Shown: positions 1 through 8,509 of the stretch, in pieces
Numbering within the stretch: the first letter of the stretch is position 1
Layout of the letters: each line of letters opens with the position of its first letter
Assembly: GCA_002282385.1 (NCBI GenBank)
Contig: NCJG01000003.1
Span: forward strand, 1-64,000
Reading direction: 5' to 3'
DNA length: 64,000 bases
Source: Sphingomonadales bacterium 39-57-19
GTDB taxonomy: Bacteria > Pseudomonadota > Alphaproteobacteria > Sphingomonadales > Sphingomonadaceae
Made by a program: the position numbers and the translations under genes
Notes under the pieces: model-generated
The model's database searches: none
Told to the model about the DNA's origin: nothing
What the model saw: only the letters and a program-made list of their open reading frames with translations

Positions 1-150
1 ATAGCCTGATGGAACAAGCGGGCCTTAATCAACCAACACCATCAGCCGGAAGCACGCACCAGCGCTTCCGCGCCGGCCGTCCCCCTTTTGCACGCAGCAT
101 GGCCGCGTTCACTTTTTGTAGGAAATAATCTTGCCGATGTAGGAAATCGT
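1..150. other. Unassigned left edge, no gene seen
   Basis: No reading frame of convincing length or recognisable RNA is seen before the bactofilin stop codon. A 39-codon ATG frame begins near base 9 but has no recognisable sequence. Confidence 0.4.
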
Positions 151-633
151 TTAGATGACTTTGGATTCAGCCCCAAGGATCAACGGTTCCGCTTGCTTGG
201 CAACATTGGCGGTCGGGCGCGCGGTGGTTGACGCTCCCTTCGATGATTTGTGCCGGAACTTGCCGTCAATCTGACCTCCGGGGGCAATCGTCAGATTGCT
301 GTACACGACATCGCCCACGATACGCGCGGTGGATTCGATCACCAGATCATTGGCCTCGATTGAACCTTCGACATGGCCGGACAGCTTAGCCGATTCGGCA
401 ATGACCTTGCCTGCGATAATGCTGCCTTCGCCTTGCACCAGATTGCCGCATGTCACGTCGCCCTGCACCTTGCCATCAACGTGCAGATCCACGCGGGCGG
501 TGAGGTTGCCGACGATTTCGACATCGGAAGCTATGACAGAAAATGTATGACCCGAACTATTGCGCACGTTATTATAATTCCTTTGCGGCGTTGCCGGCGC
601 GGTTTCCGGCGACTGTTTGTACTTTGAGAACAT
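151..633 (-). CDS. Bactofilin (polymer-forming cytoskeletal protein)
   Basis: A bactofilin of 160 residues. Residues about 31-127 form the short-repeat beta-helix typical of the family (SVIASDVEIVGNL at the start, then regularly spaced G and V/I residues), flanked by polar, disordered tails. Bactofilins polymerise without nucleotide into membrane-associated filaments that position cell-wall enzymes. The ATG at 633 is chosen because GGAGG lies about 10 bases upstream and the preceding in-frame codons have no family similarity. Its first 62 bases overlap the 3' end of the upstream M23 peptidase gene, so the two are probably translationally linked. A bactofilin next to an M23 endopeptidase is a recurrent pair in proteobacteria involved in cell shape. 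The family call is strong and the specific role is inferred. Confidence 0.9.
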   Translation of the reverse strand: MFSKYKQSPETAPATPQRNYNNVRNSSGHTFSVIASDVEIVGNLTARVDLHVDGKVQGDVTCGNLVQGEGSIIAGKVIAESAKLSGHVEGSIEANDLVIESTARIVGDVVYSNLTIAPGGQIDGKFRHKSSKGASTTARPTANVAKQAEPLILGAESKVI

Positions 634-1732
634 CAGGGTTGGCCTCCAAAAACTTTCTCGGGTTGATCGCCCGACCATTCAGGCGGACCTCGAAATGCAA
701 ATGGCTGCCCGTCGATCGCCCTGTGCTTCCCATTCGTCCGATTTGCAAGCCACGATGCACCATTTGGCCGCGCGTGACATGCACACCGGAAAGATGGGCA
801 TAACGCGTTAATAGCCCGTTGGCATGTGTAATTTCAACTGTCTTGCCATAACCGCCGTTGTAGCCCGCAAAAGTCACACGGCCTTCGGCGGCAGACAGGA
901 TTGGCGTGCCAACAGGGCCCTTGAAATCCAAACCGGCATGCATTGCGCCCCCACCGGTGAAGGGATCGCTGCGGAAACCAAAGCCGCTCGACATCATCAT
1001 GACAGCGGCGGGCATCGATGTCGGGATCGCGGCCAATGCGCGCTCCATGGCGTCCATGCGGCTCAGCGATGCGGCCAGTTTCAAAAAGCGCGGGTCGCGG
1101 ACGTCTTTTTTGGCGCTGCCGAAAAAGGGTTCAAAGACACCGCCCTGTGCGCTGCGGGCCTGCCGTGCGAGCACATCGGGGTTCAACCCGAACTGGCGGA
1201 TGGCGGCCTCGGCCTTTGACGTGCGGGCCAAGGCAACCTTGGTCATTTTTTCGGCGAACTGGATTTGGCGGACTTCAACACGGGCAAGGCCAGCGGCCTC
1301 TGGCACCACGGCACTGATGGTTTTTACGGTCTTGTCTTCATCTGTGGACTTGGCAGTTGCAGGCGCTTGGGCCTTGGCCTCAGGAACCTCGCCCAGATAT
1401 TGATCGCTCAGGCTTTCCAGCATTTTCTGCCGCCGCTCGAGATCTTTGGCCACTTCATCGATGGAACCGCGATAATTGGCGACGCGTTCTTCGGCCGATT
1501 CAACCTTCGCCTCTTGCTCGCTCAACGCCATGCGCTGCGCCGAAACGCTCAACTGATTAGTGGCCATGCCAAGCGTGACGACCAGCCAAAGGCCAACGAC
1601 GGACGCGACCGTGCCCGCAACGCGGCGTTGCAATTGCGCACTCAGTTTCAAGAACCGGACTTGGCCATTGGCCCGCATGAAAAATTCGCGGTCAATAAAC
1701 CATCCAGCTATCCGGTTTTTCCATCCGGACAT
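572..1732 (-). CDS. M23 family peptidoglycan endopeptidase, membrane-anchored
   Basis: Predicted zinc endopeptidase of about 386 residues that cleaves peptidoglycan cross-links. A basic N-terminus leads into one membrane helix (about 34-55), then an Ala/Glu-rich coiled coil (about 65-115), a linker and a C-terminal LytM/M23 domain. The zinc ligands are intact: His and Asp of HAGLDF (from about residue 265) and the HLHFE motif (about 344-348), so this copy should be catalytic, unlike the EnvC-like protein further on. The start is uncertain. ATG at 1732 gives a normal N-terminus, GTG at 1750 is also possible, and the long upstream extension to 1876 looks non-coding. It overlaps the bactofilin gene by 62 bases, consistent with joint action at the wall. 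Confidence 0.88.
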   Translation of the reverse strand: MSGWKNRIAGWFIDREFFMRANGQVRFLKLSAQLQRRVAGTVASVVGLWLVVTLGMATNQLSVSAQRMALSEQEAKVESAEERVANYRGSIDEVAKDLERRQKMLESLSDQYLGEVPEAKAQAPATAKSTDEDKTVKTISAVVPEAAGLARVEVRQIQFAEKMTKVALARTSKAEAAIRQFGLNPDVLARQARSAQGGVFEPFFGSAKKDVRDPRFLKLAASLSRMDAMERALAAIPTSMPAAVMMMSSGFGFRSDPFTGGGAMHAGLDFKGPVGTPILSAAEGRVTFAGYNGGYGKTVEITHANGLLTRYAHLSGVHVTRGQMVHRGLQIGRMGSTGRSTGSHLHFEVRLNGRAINPRKFLEANPDVLKVQTVAGNRAGNAAKEL

Positions 1733-1876
1733 TCTGGTCTTTAGCGACACGTCCCACCCCGTTTTTTGTTCTGTTGCGCGGCCGTAGCAGAGCAAAATGG
1801 CAGGCGCGAATCGCCGAGGCCGGACTCGTGACGAGTCGAATGAGTCACACGATGAGCTGTGGAAAACCTTTCTCAA

Positions 1877-2040
1877 ATGTCACAAATTGTGAACTGCCTG
1901 TACCTCCACATGTCCAGCGCGCGGCGTAAAAAGCCGCAAAATCAACGCTTTTTCGGCGATTCGCTATATGGGTGCACCTAATGCCCTTGAATTGAACGCC
2001 ACCTTTCCCTTTTGCGGGCACTTCTCTACGGGTTGAACAT
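1877..2040. promoter_or_regulatory. Divergent intergenic region between M23 peptidase and proA
   Basis: This 164-base gap separates two divergently read genes and must contain both promoters. No operator or riboswitch is recognised. The proA ATG follows a weak purine stretch (ACGGGT). Confidence 0.35.
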
Positions 2041-3294
2041 ATGACCGATTATCAGCACCTGATGGCATCGATTGCCAGCAAAGCACGCGCTGCATCGCGG
2101 CTGTTGGCCGCTGCGGATGACGCGGCGAAGGCCAGCGCCTTAACCTTTGCGGCCCAGGCTCTGCGCGACCAATCCGCAGAGATCCTCGCGGCCAATGCCA
2201 TCGACGTGGCGGCCGGGACAACGGCTGGCCTGTCCCCCGCGATGCTGGATCGCCTGAAACTCGACGACGCGCGCATCACGGCCATGGCTGCGGCGGTGGC
2301 ACAGGTTGCTGTGCTGGCGGACCCCGTCGGTCAAATCATCGACAGCAGCACGCAGCCCAATGGTTTGCAGATGGCGCGCATCCGCGTGCCGATTGGCGTG
2401 CTGGGCATCATTTACGAAAGCCGGCCCAATGTAACGGCCGATGCCGCGGCCTTGGGGTTGCGGTCGGGCAACGCCGTCATCCTGCGCGGCGGCAGTGAGG
2501 CGGTGCACAGCAACCGCGCGATATATGCTGCGATGCTGGCTGGCATCACACAGGCCGGATTACCCGCCGACGCGGTGCAGCTTATCCCCACGCAAGACCG
2601 CGAGATGGTCGGCCTGATGCTGCGCGCGCAGGGTGCGATTGACATGATCATTCCGCGTGGCGGCAAATCGCTCGTCGCGCGGGTGCAGGATGAGGCCCGC
2701 GTTCCCGTGCTCGCGCATCTCGACGGCATCAACCACAGCTATGTCCATAAGGACGCCGATCCGGCGATGGCGCAGGCGATTGTCGTCAATGCCAAGATGC
2801 GGCGCACCGGCGTTTGCGGGGCAACCGAAACGGTCCTGATTGATCAGGATTATCCTGCCGCTGCCGAATTGATTGGCGCGCTGATTGATGCCGGATGCGA
2901 AGTGCGCGCGGATGATGTGCTGATGGAACTGGATGCCCGCACGGTGTCCGCCGATGCGGATGATTGGGACACCGAATATCTCGATTCCGTCATTTCGGCC
3001 CGCGTCGTATCCGGATTGGACGATGCGATCGAGCACATCGCCCGCCACGGATCGCACCATACCGACGCGATCATCACCAACAATGCCGATGCCGCAGCGC
3101 GCTTTTTGGCACAGGTCGACAGCGCGATTGTCATGCATAACAGCTCGACCCAATTTGCCGATGGCGGCGAATTTGGCTTGGGCGCGGAAATTGGCATTGC
3201 GACGGGGCGGCTACACGCCCGCGGCCCGGTCGCGCTTGAGGGCCTCACGACCTATAAATGGGTTGTGCGCGGAAACGGGCAAATCCGCCCTTGA
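2041..3294 (+). CDS. proA: Gamma-glutamyl phosphate reductase (glutamate-5-semialdehyde dehydrogenase)
   Basis: Second step of proline synthesis: NADPH-dependent reduction of glutamyl-5-phosphate to glutamate-5-semialdehyde in the cytosol. The 417-residue length is normal. The aldehyde-dehydrogenase fold is clear, including the PIGVLGIIYESRPNVT cofactor-domain motif (about 119-134) and the catalytic cysteine in RTGVCGATE (about residue 259). Its partner kinase proB lies about 33 kb away beside obgE, so the pathway is split in this genome. It is the first gene of a dense plus-strand cluster. nadD starts on its last codons (TTGA overlap), which points to one transcript. Confidence 0.97.
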   Translation: MTDYQHLMASIASKARAASRLLAAADDAAKASALTFAAQALRDQSAEILAANAIDVAAGTTAGLSPAMLDRLKLDDARITAMAAAVAQVAVLADPVGQIIDSSTQPNGLQMARIRVPIGVLGIIYESRPNVTADAAALGLRSGNAVILRGGSEAVHSNRAIYAAMLAGITQAGLPADAVQLIPTQDREMVGLMLRAQGAIDMIIPRGGKSLVARVQDEARVPVLAHLDGINHSYVHKDADPAMAQAIVVNAKMRRTGVCGATETVLIDQDYPAAAELIGALIDAGCEVRADDVLMELDARTVSADADDWDTEYLDSVISARVVSGLDDAIEHIARHGSHHTDAIITNNADAAARFLAQVDSAIVMHNSSTQFADGGEFGLGAEIGIATGRLHARGPVALEGLTTYKWVVRGNGQIRP

Positions 3295-3920
3295 AAACCA
3301 TTGGCCTCATGGGGGGATCGTTCAACCCCGCGCATGGTGGCCACCGGGCGATTAGCCTGTTCGCAATGGATTCGCTGTGCCTCGACGAATTTTGGTGGCT
3401 GGTGTCACCGGGCAATCCGCTAAAACCCACAAAAGGCATGGCACCTTTGCCCGCGCGGTTGGCATCGGCGAAGGATCAGACGCGGCGCACACCGATTAAG
3501 GCCACCGCCATTGAGCGCGACCTTGGCACCGTGTACACCGCAGAAACCCTGAAAAAACTGGTCGCGCGATACCCCAAAGTCCGCTTTGTCTGGATCATGG
3601 GTGCCGACAATTTGTTGCAATTTCACCACTGGAAACGGTGGCGCGACATTGCGCGATTGATGCCGATTGCAGTTATCGCCAGACCCGGCTATGATGCAGG
3701 TGCTGTTGCGGGTCCCGCAATGGCCTGGTTCAGACGGTTTGTCCGGCGTCCGGACCAGCTTCATCACTGGACAAAATGGAGTACGCCAGCGCTTGTCTTT
3801 TTGCGCTTTCGTCCAGATCCGCGTTCAGCAACCGCAATTCGGCGTGCTGACCCATATTGGTTTCACCGATATAAGGAACATGGAACGCGTGACGGCGTTA
3901 CCCGAAATATTGTGCTTTAA
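3291..3920 (+). CDS. nadD: Nicotinate-nucleotide adenylyltransferase
   Basis: Transfers AMP from ATP to nicotinate mononucleotide in NAD synthesis. The nucleotidyltransferase signature GGSFNPAHGGH is at residues 7-17, and the C-terminal SATAIR motif that closes the ATP site is present. The family needs the beta strand KTIGLMGGSF, so the start must lie at or before the TTG at 3291, which overlaps the proA stop as TTGA. An in-frame ATG at 3258 is the alternative and would overlap proA by 37 bases. Pairing with rsfS downstream is the standard bacterial arrangement. The product is about 209 residues, normal for the family. Confidence 0.94.
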   Translation: MKTIGLMGGSFNPAHGGHRAISLFAMDSLCLDEFWWLVSPGNPLKPTKGMAPLPARLASAKDQTRRTPIKATAIERDLGTVYTAETLKKLVARYPKVRFVWIMGADNLLQFHHWKRWRDIARLMPIAVIARPGYDAGAVAGPAMAWFRRFVRRPDQLHHWTKWSTPALVFLRFRPDPRSATAIRRADPYWFHRYKEHGTRDGVTRNIVL

Positions 3921-3929
3921 GGAGCAATC

Positions 3930-4337
3930 TTGATCGATACCGCATCCGTTCCGACTGCCGGCAATCTGGCCGCCAAGTCCAAGGAACCCACTTTGACCCC
4001 GGACGCCCTCCACGCGCTTATCCTGCAATCGCTCGACGATGATCAGGCGCAGGAAGTGGTGACCATCCCGCTTGAAGGCAAAAGCAACATTGCCGACCAT
4101 ATGGTCGTCGCATCTGGTCGTTCATCGCGGCAGGTGGCGTCGATGGCGCAAAAGCTTGCCGAGCGTATCAAGAAAGCCGGACGTCATGCCCGCATCGAAG
4201 GTTTGCCATCGGCAGACTGGGTGTTGATTGATGCCGAAGATGTCATCGTGCATCTGTTCCGTCCCGAAGTCCGCAGCTTCTACAATCTGGAACGCATGTG
4301 GGCATTTGGCGACGCGCCCGAAGTTCCGGCCCAATAA
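3930..4337 (+). CDS. rsfS: Ribosomal silencing factor RsfS
   Basis: Binds protein L14 (uL14) on the 50S subunit and blocks joining with 30S under starvation. The 135-residue protein has the family core: IPLEGKSNIADHMVVASGRSSRQV (about residues 48-71), then EGLPSADWVLIDAEDVIVHLF and the C-terminal tract RSFYNLERMW. It begins with TTG at 3930, preceded by GGAG five bases upstream and only nine bases after the nadD stop. The roughly 20-residue N-terminal extension before the fold is polar and probably disordered. It lies between nadD and rlmH, the common order. Confidence 0.95.
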   Translation: MIDTASVPTAGNLAAKSKEPTLTPDALHALILQSLDDDQAQEVVTIPLEGKSNIADHMVVASGRSSRQVASMAQKLAERIKKAGRHARIEGLPSADWVLIDAEDVIVHLFRPEVRSFYNLERMWAFGDAPEVPAQ

Positions 4338-4355
4338 GCCCGAACGTCCGCGCCG

Positions 4356-4784
4356 ATGGCGATGCGCCTGCACATCATCGCGCGCGGCAAAATCGGCCGC
4401 TCTGCTGAAGCGGAGCTGGTCGACCGATATCTGAAACGGATCAGCTGGCCGACGCGGCACAGCGAAATGCCCGATAAGGGCGGCGACCTTCCCAGTTCGG
4501 ACAGCCCCTGCAAAACCATCATCTTGGATGAAAAAGGCGAACAGCTCGGCTCGGTCGAACTCGCCCGCTTGCTGGAACGCTGGCGCGACGATGGCGTGCG
4601 CGAAGTGCGTTTCCTGATTGGCGCTGCCGACGGCTTTGATGATGAAGCCCGCGCTGGCGCCGACAAGCTCATCGCCTTTGGCAAAGCGACATGGCCACAT
4701 TTGATGGCCCGCGCGATGCTGGCCGAACAATTGTTCCGCGCAACATCGATTATTGCCAACCACCCCTATCATCGGGAAGGATAG
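4356..4784 (+). CDS. rlmH: 23S rRNA pseudouridine(1915) N3-methyltransferase
   Basis: SPOUT methyltransferase that modifies pseudouridine 1915 in helix 69 of 23S rRNA, using SAM on the assembled 70S ribosome. The 142-residue length is slightly below the common 155. The SAM-pocket motif FLIGAADGF (about residues 90-98) and the trefoil-knot C-terminus (LAEQLFRATSIIANHPYHREG) are intact. ATG at 4356 and ATG at 4362 are both plausible starts. It follows rsfS by 18 bases, and the downstream EnvC-like gene begins five bases after its stop. Confidence 0.95.
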   Translation: MAMRLHIIARGKIGRSAEAELVDRYLKRISWPTRHSEMPDKGGDLPSSDSPCKTIILDEKGEQLGSVELARLLERWRDDGVREVRFLIGAADGFDDEARAGADKLIAFGKATWPHLMARAMLAEQLFRATSIIANHPYHREG

Positions 4785-4788
4785 GGGC

Positions 4789-5952
4789 ATGCGGTTCTGG
4801 TCCATGCTTTTGCTCTTGGCGCTCACGCCCTTTGCCATTGCGAGCAGCCTGATGGCGCAAAATACGGGCAGCAACAGCGCGCAACAAGACGCCCTGCGCG
4901 CTGCACAGGAAAAAGCGCTGCGTGCTGAACGGCGCAGTGAGCTGTTGCGGCAGGAGGCAAGCAATGCCGAAAGCACCGCCGACCGGCTGGTTGCGCAAAG
5001 GGCCGTGCTGTCCGCTGAAATCGACGCCGCCGAAGCGCAGATAGCAGCGGCGGCCGCGCGTATTGCCATCATTAGCCGCCAACAAGAGCTTCAGCGCGCA
5101 CAGCTTGGTGTTGAAAGCGAACCCGTGCTGCGCCTGAACGCCGCGCTTCAGCAAATGACGGGCCGCCCGGCGGTGATGATGATGCAGCCCGGGCAACGCG
5201 AAGATTATGTGCATGTCCGCGCGGTCATGGCGACCGTGCAGCCCCAGATCATCCGCCGCACCAGCGCCTTGCGCCAACACATTGCGGTGCAAAGCGAATT
5301 GCGGGCGCAGGAATATCGCGCGCTGAAATCGCTGGGCGATGCGCGCAGCCGGTTGAAAATCCGCCAGACAGAATTGGCCAGACTGCAAAGCGCCGCCGGT
5401 GGCAAGGCCGGCGCACTGTCCGCCAACGCCGCCATCGCATTTGAACAAGCGATCGCGCAAGGTGAGCGGGCACGCGATATTGTCGGGCGCATGGATATCC
5501 AGCGGCTGAGCGCCGAAAAAGCGTCTGAACTCGCGGCGCTGGACGGGCCGATGCTCCGCCCCGGGCGCGCCACCAAGGCTGCGGCGGCGGGGACGGCCTA
5601 TATCCTGCCCGCGCGCGGAAAGCTGTTGTCGGGTTTCCATGAACTCAACGCCACCGGCTATCGGGAGCGCGGCGTCCGCATTGCACTTGCCGACAATATG
5701 CGCGTGGTCGCGCCCGCAGCGGGGACGGTGTCCTTTGCGGGCCGTTATCGCAGCTATGGGCAGATTGTGATCATCGAACATGGCAATGGCTGGAACAGCC
5801 TGATTACACATCTTGGCAGTACGCAGGTCAAAAAGGGGCAGGCGGTCGCGCAGGGCGCTGTGCTGGGATCAGCCAAATCAGACGCGCCGGAAATCGGCGT
5901 TGAACTGCGCAAAAATGGCCGTGTGATGGATATTGCCACGATATTGGGATGA
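4789..5952 (+). CDS. EnvC-like murein hydrolase activator with degenerate M23 domain
   Basis: A 387-residue periplasmic protein. It has a signal peptide ending near SSLMAQ, a long coiled coil rich in Ala, Gln, Glu and Arg (about 20-210), and a C-terminal LytM-fold domain (about 280-387). The domain lacks the zinc ligands: the position of HxGxD reads RGVRIALAD, and that of HxHxE reads PEIGVELR. This matches EnvC/NlpD-type proteins, which activate N-acetylmuramoyl-L-alanine amidases at the septum rather than cut wall themselves. The ATG at 4789 is preceded by GGATAGGGG and is preferred over an upstream in-frame ATG at 4753 inside rlmH. A carboxy-terminal-processing peptidase follows, as in many alphaproteobacteria. 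Confidence 0.9.
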   Translation: MRFWSMLLLLALTPFAIASSLMAQNTGSNSAQQDALRAAQEKALRAERRSELLRQEASNAESTADRLVAQRAVLSAEIDAAEAQIAAAAARIAIISRQQELQRAQLGVESEPVLRLNAALQQMTGRPAVMMMQPGQREDYVHVRAVMATVQPQIIRRTSALRQHIAVQSELRAQEYRALKSLGDARSRLKIRQTELARLQSAAGGKAGALSANAAIAFEQAIAQGERARDIVGRMDIQRLSAEKASELAALDGPMLRPGRATKAAAAGTAYILPARGKLLSGFHELNATGYRERGVRIALADNMRVVAPAAGTVSFAGRYRSYGQIVIIEHGNGWNSLITHLGSTQVKKGQAVAQGAVLGSAKSDAPEIGVELRKNGRVMDIATILG

Positions 5953-6059
5953 ACTATTGGCGTTCTTGTCGATGCCCGCATGCTGTTCGTGCTAATCATG
6001 CTTTCACCCTGGGTTAAGGCGGGATATAGCATCGACGAAATGATGAAATGGATTGGTCT

Positions 6060-7427
6060 ATGAAGAACCGTTTGCTGCCCGTGACTTGCGCCATTGTTTT
6101 GGCGCTATCGGTCCCTGCGACTGTGCTGGTCGCGCAAAGCGTTCAGCAGCAACAAGCGCAAGCCGACCGTTTTAAAGAGCTTGAGGAATTCCTCGCGGTC
6201 TATCGCAAGGTTAAATTAAGCTATGTCGACAAGGTCGAAGACAAGCAATTGATGGAAGGCGCGATTCAGGGGATGCTGGCCAGCCTCGATCCGCACAGTG
6301 CCTTCCTCGACAAATCCGACTTCAGCTCGCTGCAAACACAGATTGATGGCGAATATGGCGGCCTTGGCTTGACGGTCACGCTTGAGGATGAAGCGGTGAA
6401 GGTCATCGCCCCCACCAAGGACACGCCCGCTGACAAGGCCGGTATCAAGTCGGGCGACTTTATCACGCATTTGGACGGCAAGCTGATCATTGGCGGAACG
6501 CTCGACGAAGCTGTCGAAGCGATGCGCGGTGTGCCGGGCACATCCATCAAGCTCACCATTTTCCGGCCCGGGCGCGATGCGCCGTTCGACGTGACGGTAA
6601 CGCGCGCGGTCATCGATTTGAAACCTGTGCGGTGGGAAGTGAAAAACCGCATTGGCGTCATTTCAATTACTGGTTTCTCCGAACAAACCGGCGCTGACGT
6701 TGTCGCTGCTGTGTCCGGCATTAAAAAATCTCTTGGCGGAAATCCGCTGGGCTACATCATCGACCTGCGGTCCAACCCCGGTGGCATATTGGATGAAGCC
6801 GTTTCCGTTTCTGATGCTTTCCTGTCGAGTGGCGAGATTGTTTCCGAACGCGGCCGTGACAAACGCGACATCCAACGCTGGTGGACTGAACGCGCTGTTC
6901 CGGGCGATGTCACCGGCGGCGCGCCGATCATCGTTCTGGTCGACGCTGGCTCTGCATCGGCATCCGAAATTGTGGCTGGCGCATTGCAAGATCACCATCG
7001 CGGCTTGGTCATGGGTGAACGCAGTTTCGGCAAGGGTTCGGTGCAGAGTGTCCTGCCGTTGACGCGGGACACGGGCCTTCGCCTCACCGTTGCGCGTTAC
7101 CATCTGCCATCGGGTCGTTCGGTGCAGGAAGGCGGCATAAAGCCCGATGTCCGCGTACCGCAATTGACCGATCCCGATTATAAAAAGCGGGTGTCCGTGC
7201 GCGAATCCGATTTGCGTCGTCACTTGGTCAATGAATTGAAAGACAACAGCAAAGACCTTGAAGAAGACCGCATTGACGATCCGCGTTTTGCCATGACGGC
7301 CGAACAGTTGAAGGCAAAGGGCATTGACGATTTCCAATTATATTACGCGATGGAAACCTTGCAGCGGCTTGGATCCAAAACGATGAAGCTTGCCGCAAAG
7401 CCCGTAAAGGGCAGGGCGCAGAATTGA
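6060..7427 (+). CDS. S41 family carboxy-terminal processing peptidase
   Basis: A periplasmic serine protease of about 455 residues. It starts with a signal peptide (LLPVTCAIVLALSVPATVLVA). A PDZ domain follows (about 85-165), with a carboxylate-binding GGLGLTV loop near its start. The protease core carries the nucleophile in GSASASE (about residues 297-303), with the catalytic lysine in GERSFGKG about 25 residues later. Such CtpA enzymes degrade or trim envelope proteins, often murein hydrolases, which fits its position after the EnvC-like gene. ATG at 6048 is an equally open start four codons upstream. dsbB begins four bases after its stop. Confidence 0.93.
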   Translation: MKNRLLPVTCAIVLALSVPATVLVAQSVQQQQAQADRFKELEEFLAVYRKVKLSYVDKVEDKQLMEGAIQGMLASLDPHSAFLDKSDFSSLQTQIDGEYGGLGLTVTLEDEAVKVIAPTKDTPADKAGIKSGDFITHLDGKLIIGGTLDEAVEAMRGVPGTSIKLTIFRPGRDAPFDVTVTRAVIDLKPVRWEVKNRIGVISITGFSEQTGADVVAAVSGIKKSLGGNPLGYIIDLRSNPGGILDEAVSVSDAFLSSGEIVSERGRDKRDIQRWWTERAVPGDVTGGAPIIVLVDAGSASASEIVAGALQDHHRGLVMGERSFGKGSVQSVLPLTRDTGLRLTVARYHLPSGRSVQEGGIKPDVRVPQLTDPDYKKRVSVRESDLRRHLVNELKDNSKDLEEDRIDDPRFAMTAEQLKAKGIDDFQLYYAMETLQRLGSKTMKLAAKPVKGRAQN

Positions 7428-7431
7428 GCAT

Positions 7432-7920
7432 ATGCCGCAGATGACGTCGAAATTTGACAAGGCCCATTGGCTCGCATTGCTGTTACCGGCGGCGCTGCTC
7501 GCGGGGGCATATGGTTCGCAATATATTGGCGGGCTGTTCCCGTGCGAAATGTGCTGGTGGCAGCGTTATCCGCATTTCGCCGCGGTCGCGATTGCGGCCA
7601 TTGCCTTTGGCGTTGGCAACCTTGCCTTTCGCAAAACATTGGTGGCGCTCGGCGCATTGGCCATTGCAACCAGCGGCGGCATCGCGGGCTTTCATGCTGG
7701 CGTCGAATATGGCTGGTGGGAAGGGTTGACCGCGTGCACCGCGACGATTTCGGGCAGCGGGGATGATTTGCTCAAGTCGATCATGAACGCGCCATTGGTC
7801 CGCTGCGACGTGGCACCATGGTCTTTGTTCGGCATTTCGCTTGCCGGCTATAATTTCCTCTTGTCGTTGGGCGGTGCAGTGGCCATCTTGGGTATGACAT
7901 GGCGCAACACGAAACCCTGA
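7432..7920 (+). CDS. DsbB-family disulfide bond formation protein
   Basis: Inner-membrane quinone reductase that reoxidises DsbA. The 162-residue protein has four hydrophobic segments and two cysteine pairs in the expected loops: CEMC at residues 38 and 41, and single cysteines at about 102 and 125 in the second periplasmic loop. No dsbA is in the window. Its 3' end overlaps the start of coq7 by 22 bases in another frame, so the two are likely co-translated. A ubiquinone hydroxylase next door is consistent with this protein's quinone dependence, although the link is only positional. Confidence 0.9.
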   Translation: MPQMTSKFDKAHWLALLLPAALLAGAYGSQYIGGLFPCEMCWWQRYPHFAAVAIAAIAFGVGNLAFRKTLVALGALAIATSGGIAGFHAGVEYGWWEGLTACTATISGSGDDLLKSIMNAPLVRCDVAPWSLFGISLAGYNFLLSLGGAVAILGMTWRNTKP

Positions 7921-8447
7921 AAACCACACCGCAGCGTAAAGCGGCCATCGACCGGATGATTCGCGTGAATCAAGCGGGCGAATTTGGCGCGAAACGCATT
8001 TACGCTGGCCAGCTTGCCGTCATGGGCGACCGGACGCCGGCGGCGCGCAGCATTGCGCATATGGCCGAGCAAGAGGAACGCCACCTCAGCGCCTTTGACA
8101 AGATGATGGCCGAACGCGGCGTGCGCCCAACGGCTTTGTACCCCATTTGGAACGCCGCCGGTTTTGCGCTTGGCGCGGTGTCTGCCGCAATCAGCCCGGA
8201 GGCGGCGATGGCCTGCACCGTGGCGATCGAAACCGAAATTGACCGCCATTATAGCGAGCAGCTCGCAGAAATTGGTGACAGCGATCCCGAATTGTCGGCG
8301 ATGATTGCCGATTTTCAGGCGGACGAGCTGGAACATAAAGCCACCGCGCTGGCCGAAGGCGCAGAGCGCGCACTGGCCTATCCGGTCATGAGCGCGCTTG
8401 TCCGATTGGGTTGCCGTACCGCGATTGCCGTGTCGAAACATATTTGA
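7899..8447 (+). CDS. coq7: Demethoxyubiquinone hydroxylase (Coq7/CAT5 family)
   Basis: Di-iron monooxygenase that hydroxylates demethoxyubiquinone in the penultimate steps of ubiquinone synthesis. The 182-residue protein has the ferritin-like four-helix pattern with iron ligands in NQAGEFGA (about residues 24-31), EQEERH (about 58-63), ETEID and DELEHK (about 145-150). The ATG at 7899 lies inside the end of dsbB. Alphaproteobacteria commonly use Coq7 where enterobacteria use UbiF, so the presence is expected. It is the last gene of the cluster that starts with proA. Confidence 0.96.
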   Translation: MAQHETLKTTPQRKAAIDRMIRVNQAGEFGAKRIYAGQLAVMGDRTPAARSIAHMAEQEERHLSAFDKMMAERGVRPTALYPIWNAAGFALGAVSAAISPEAAMACTVAIETEIDRHYSEQLAEIGDSDPELSAMIADFQADELEHKATALAEGAERALAYPVMSALVRLGCRTAIAVSKHI

Positions 8448-8509
8448 GCTTCATCGCGCATTCAGCCTGCGACGTTCAAGCCAGAGCATAGATTTTTGGA
8501 GAATATCCC

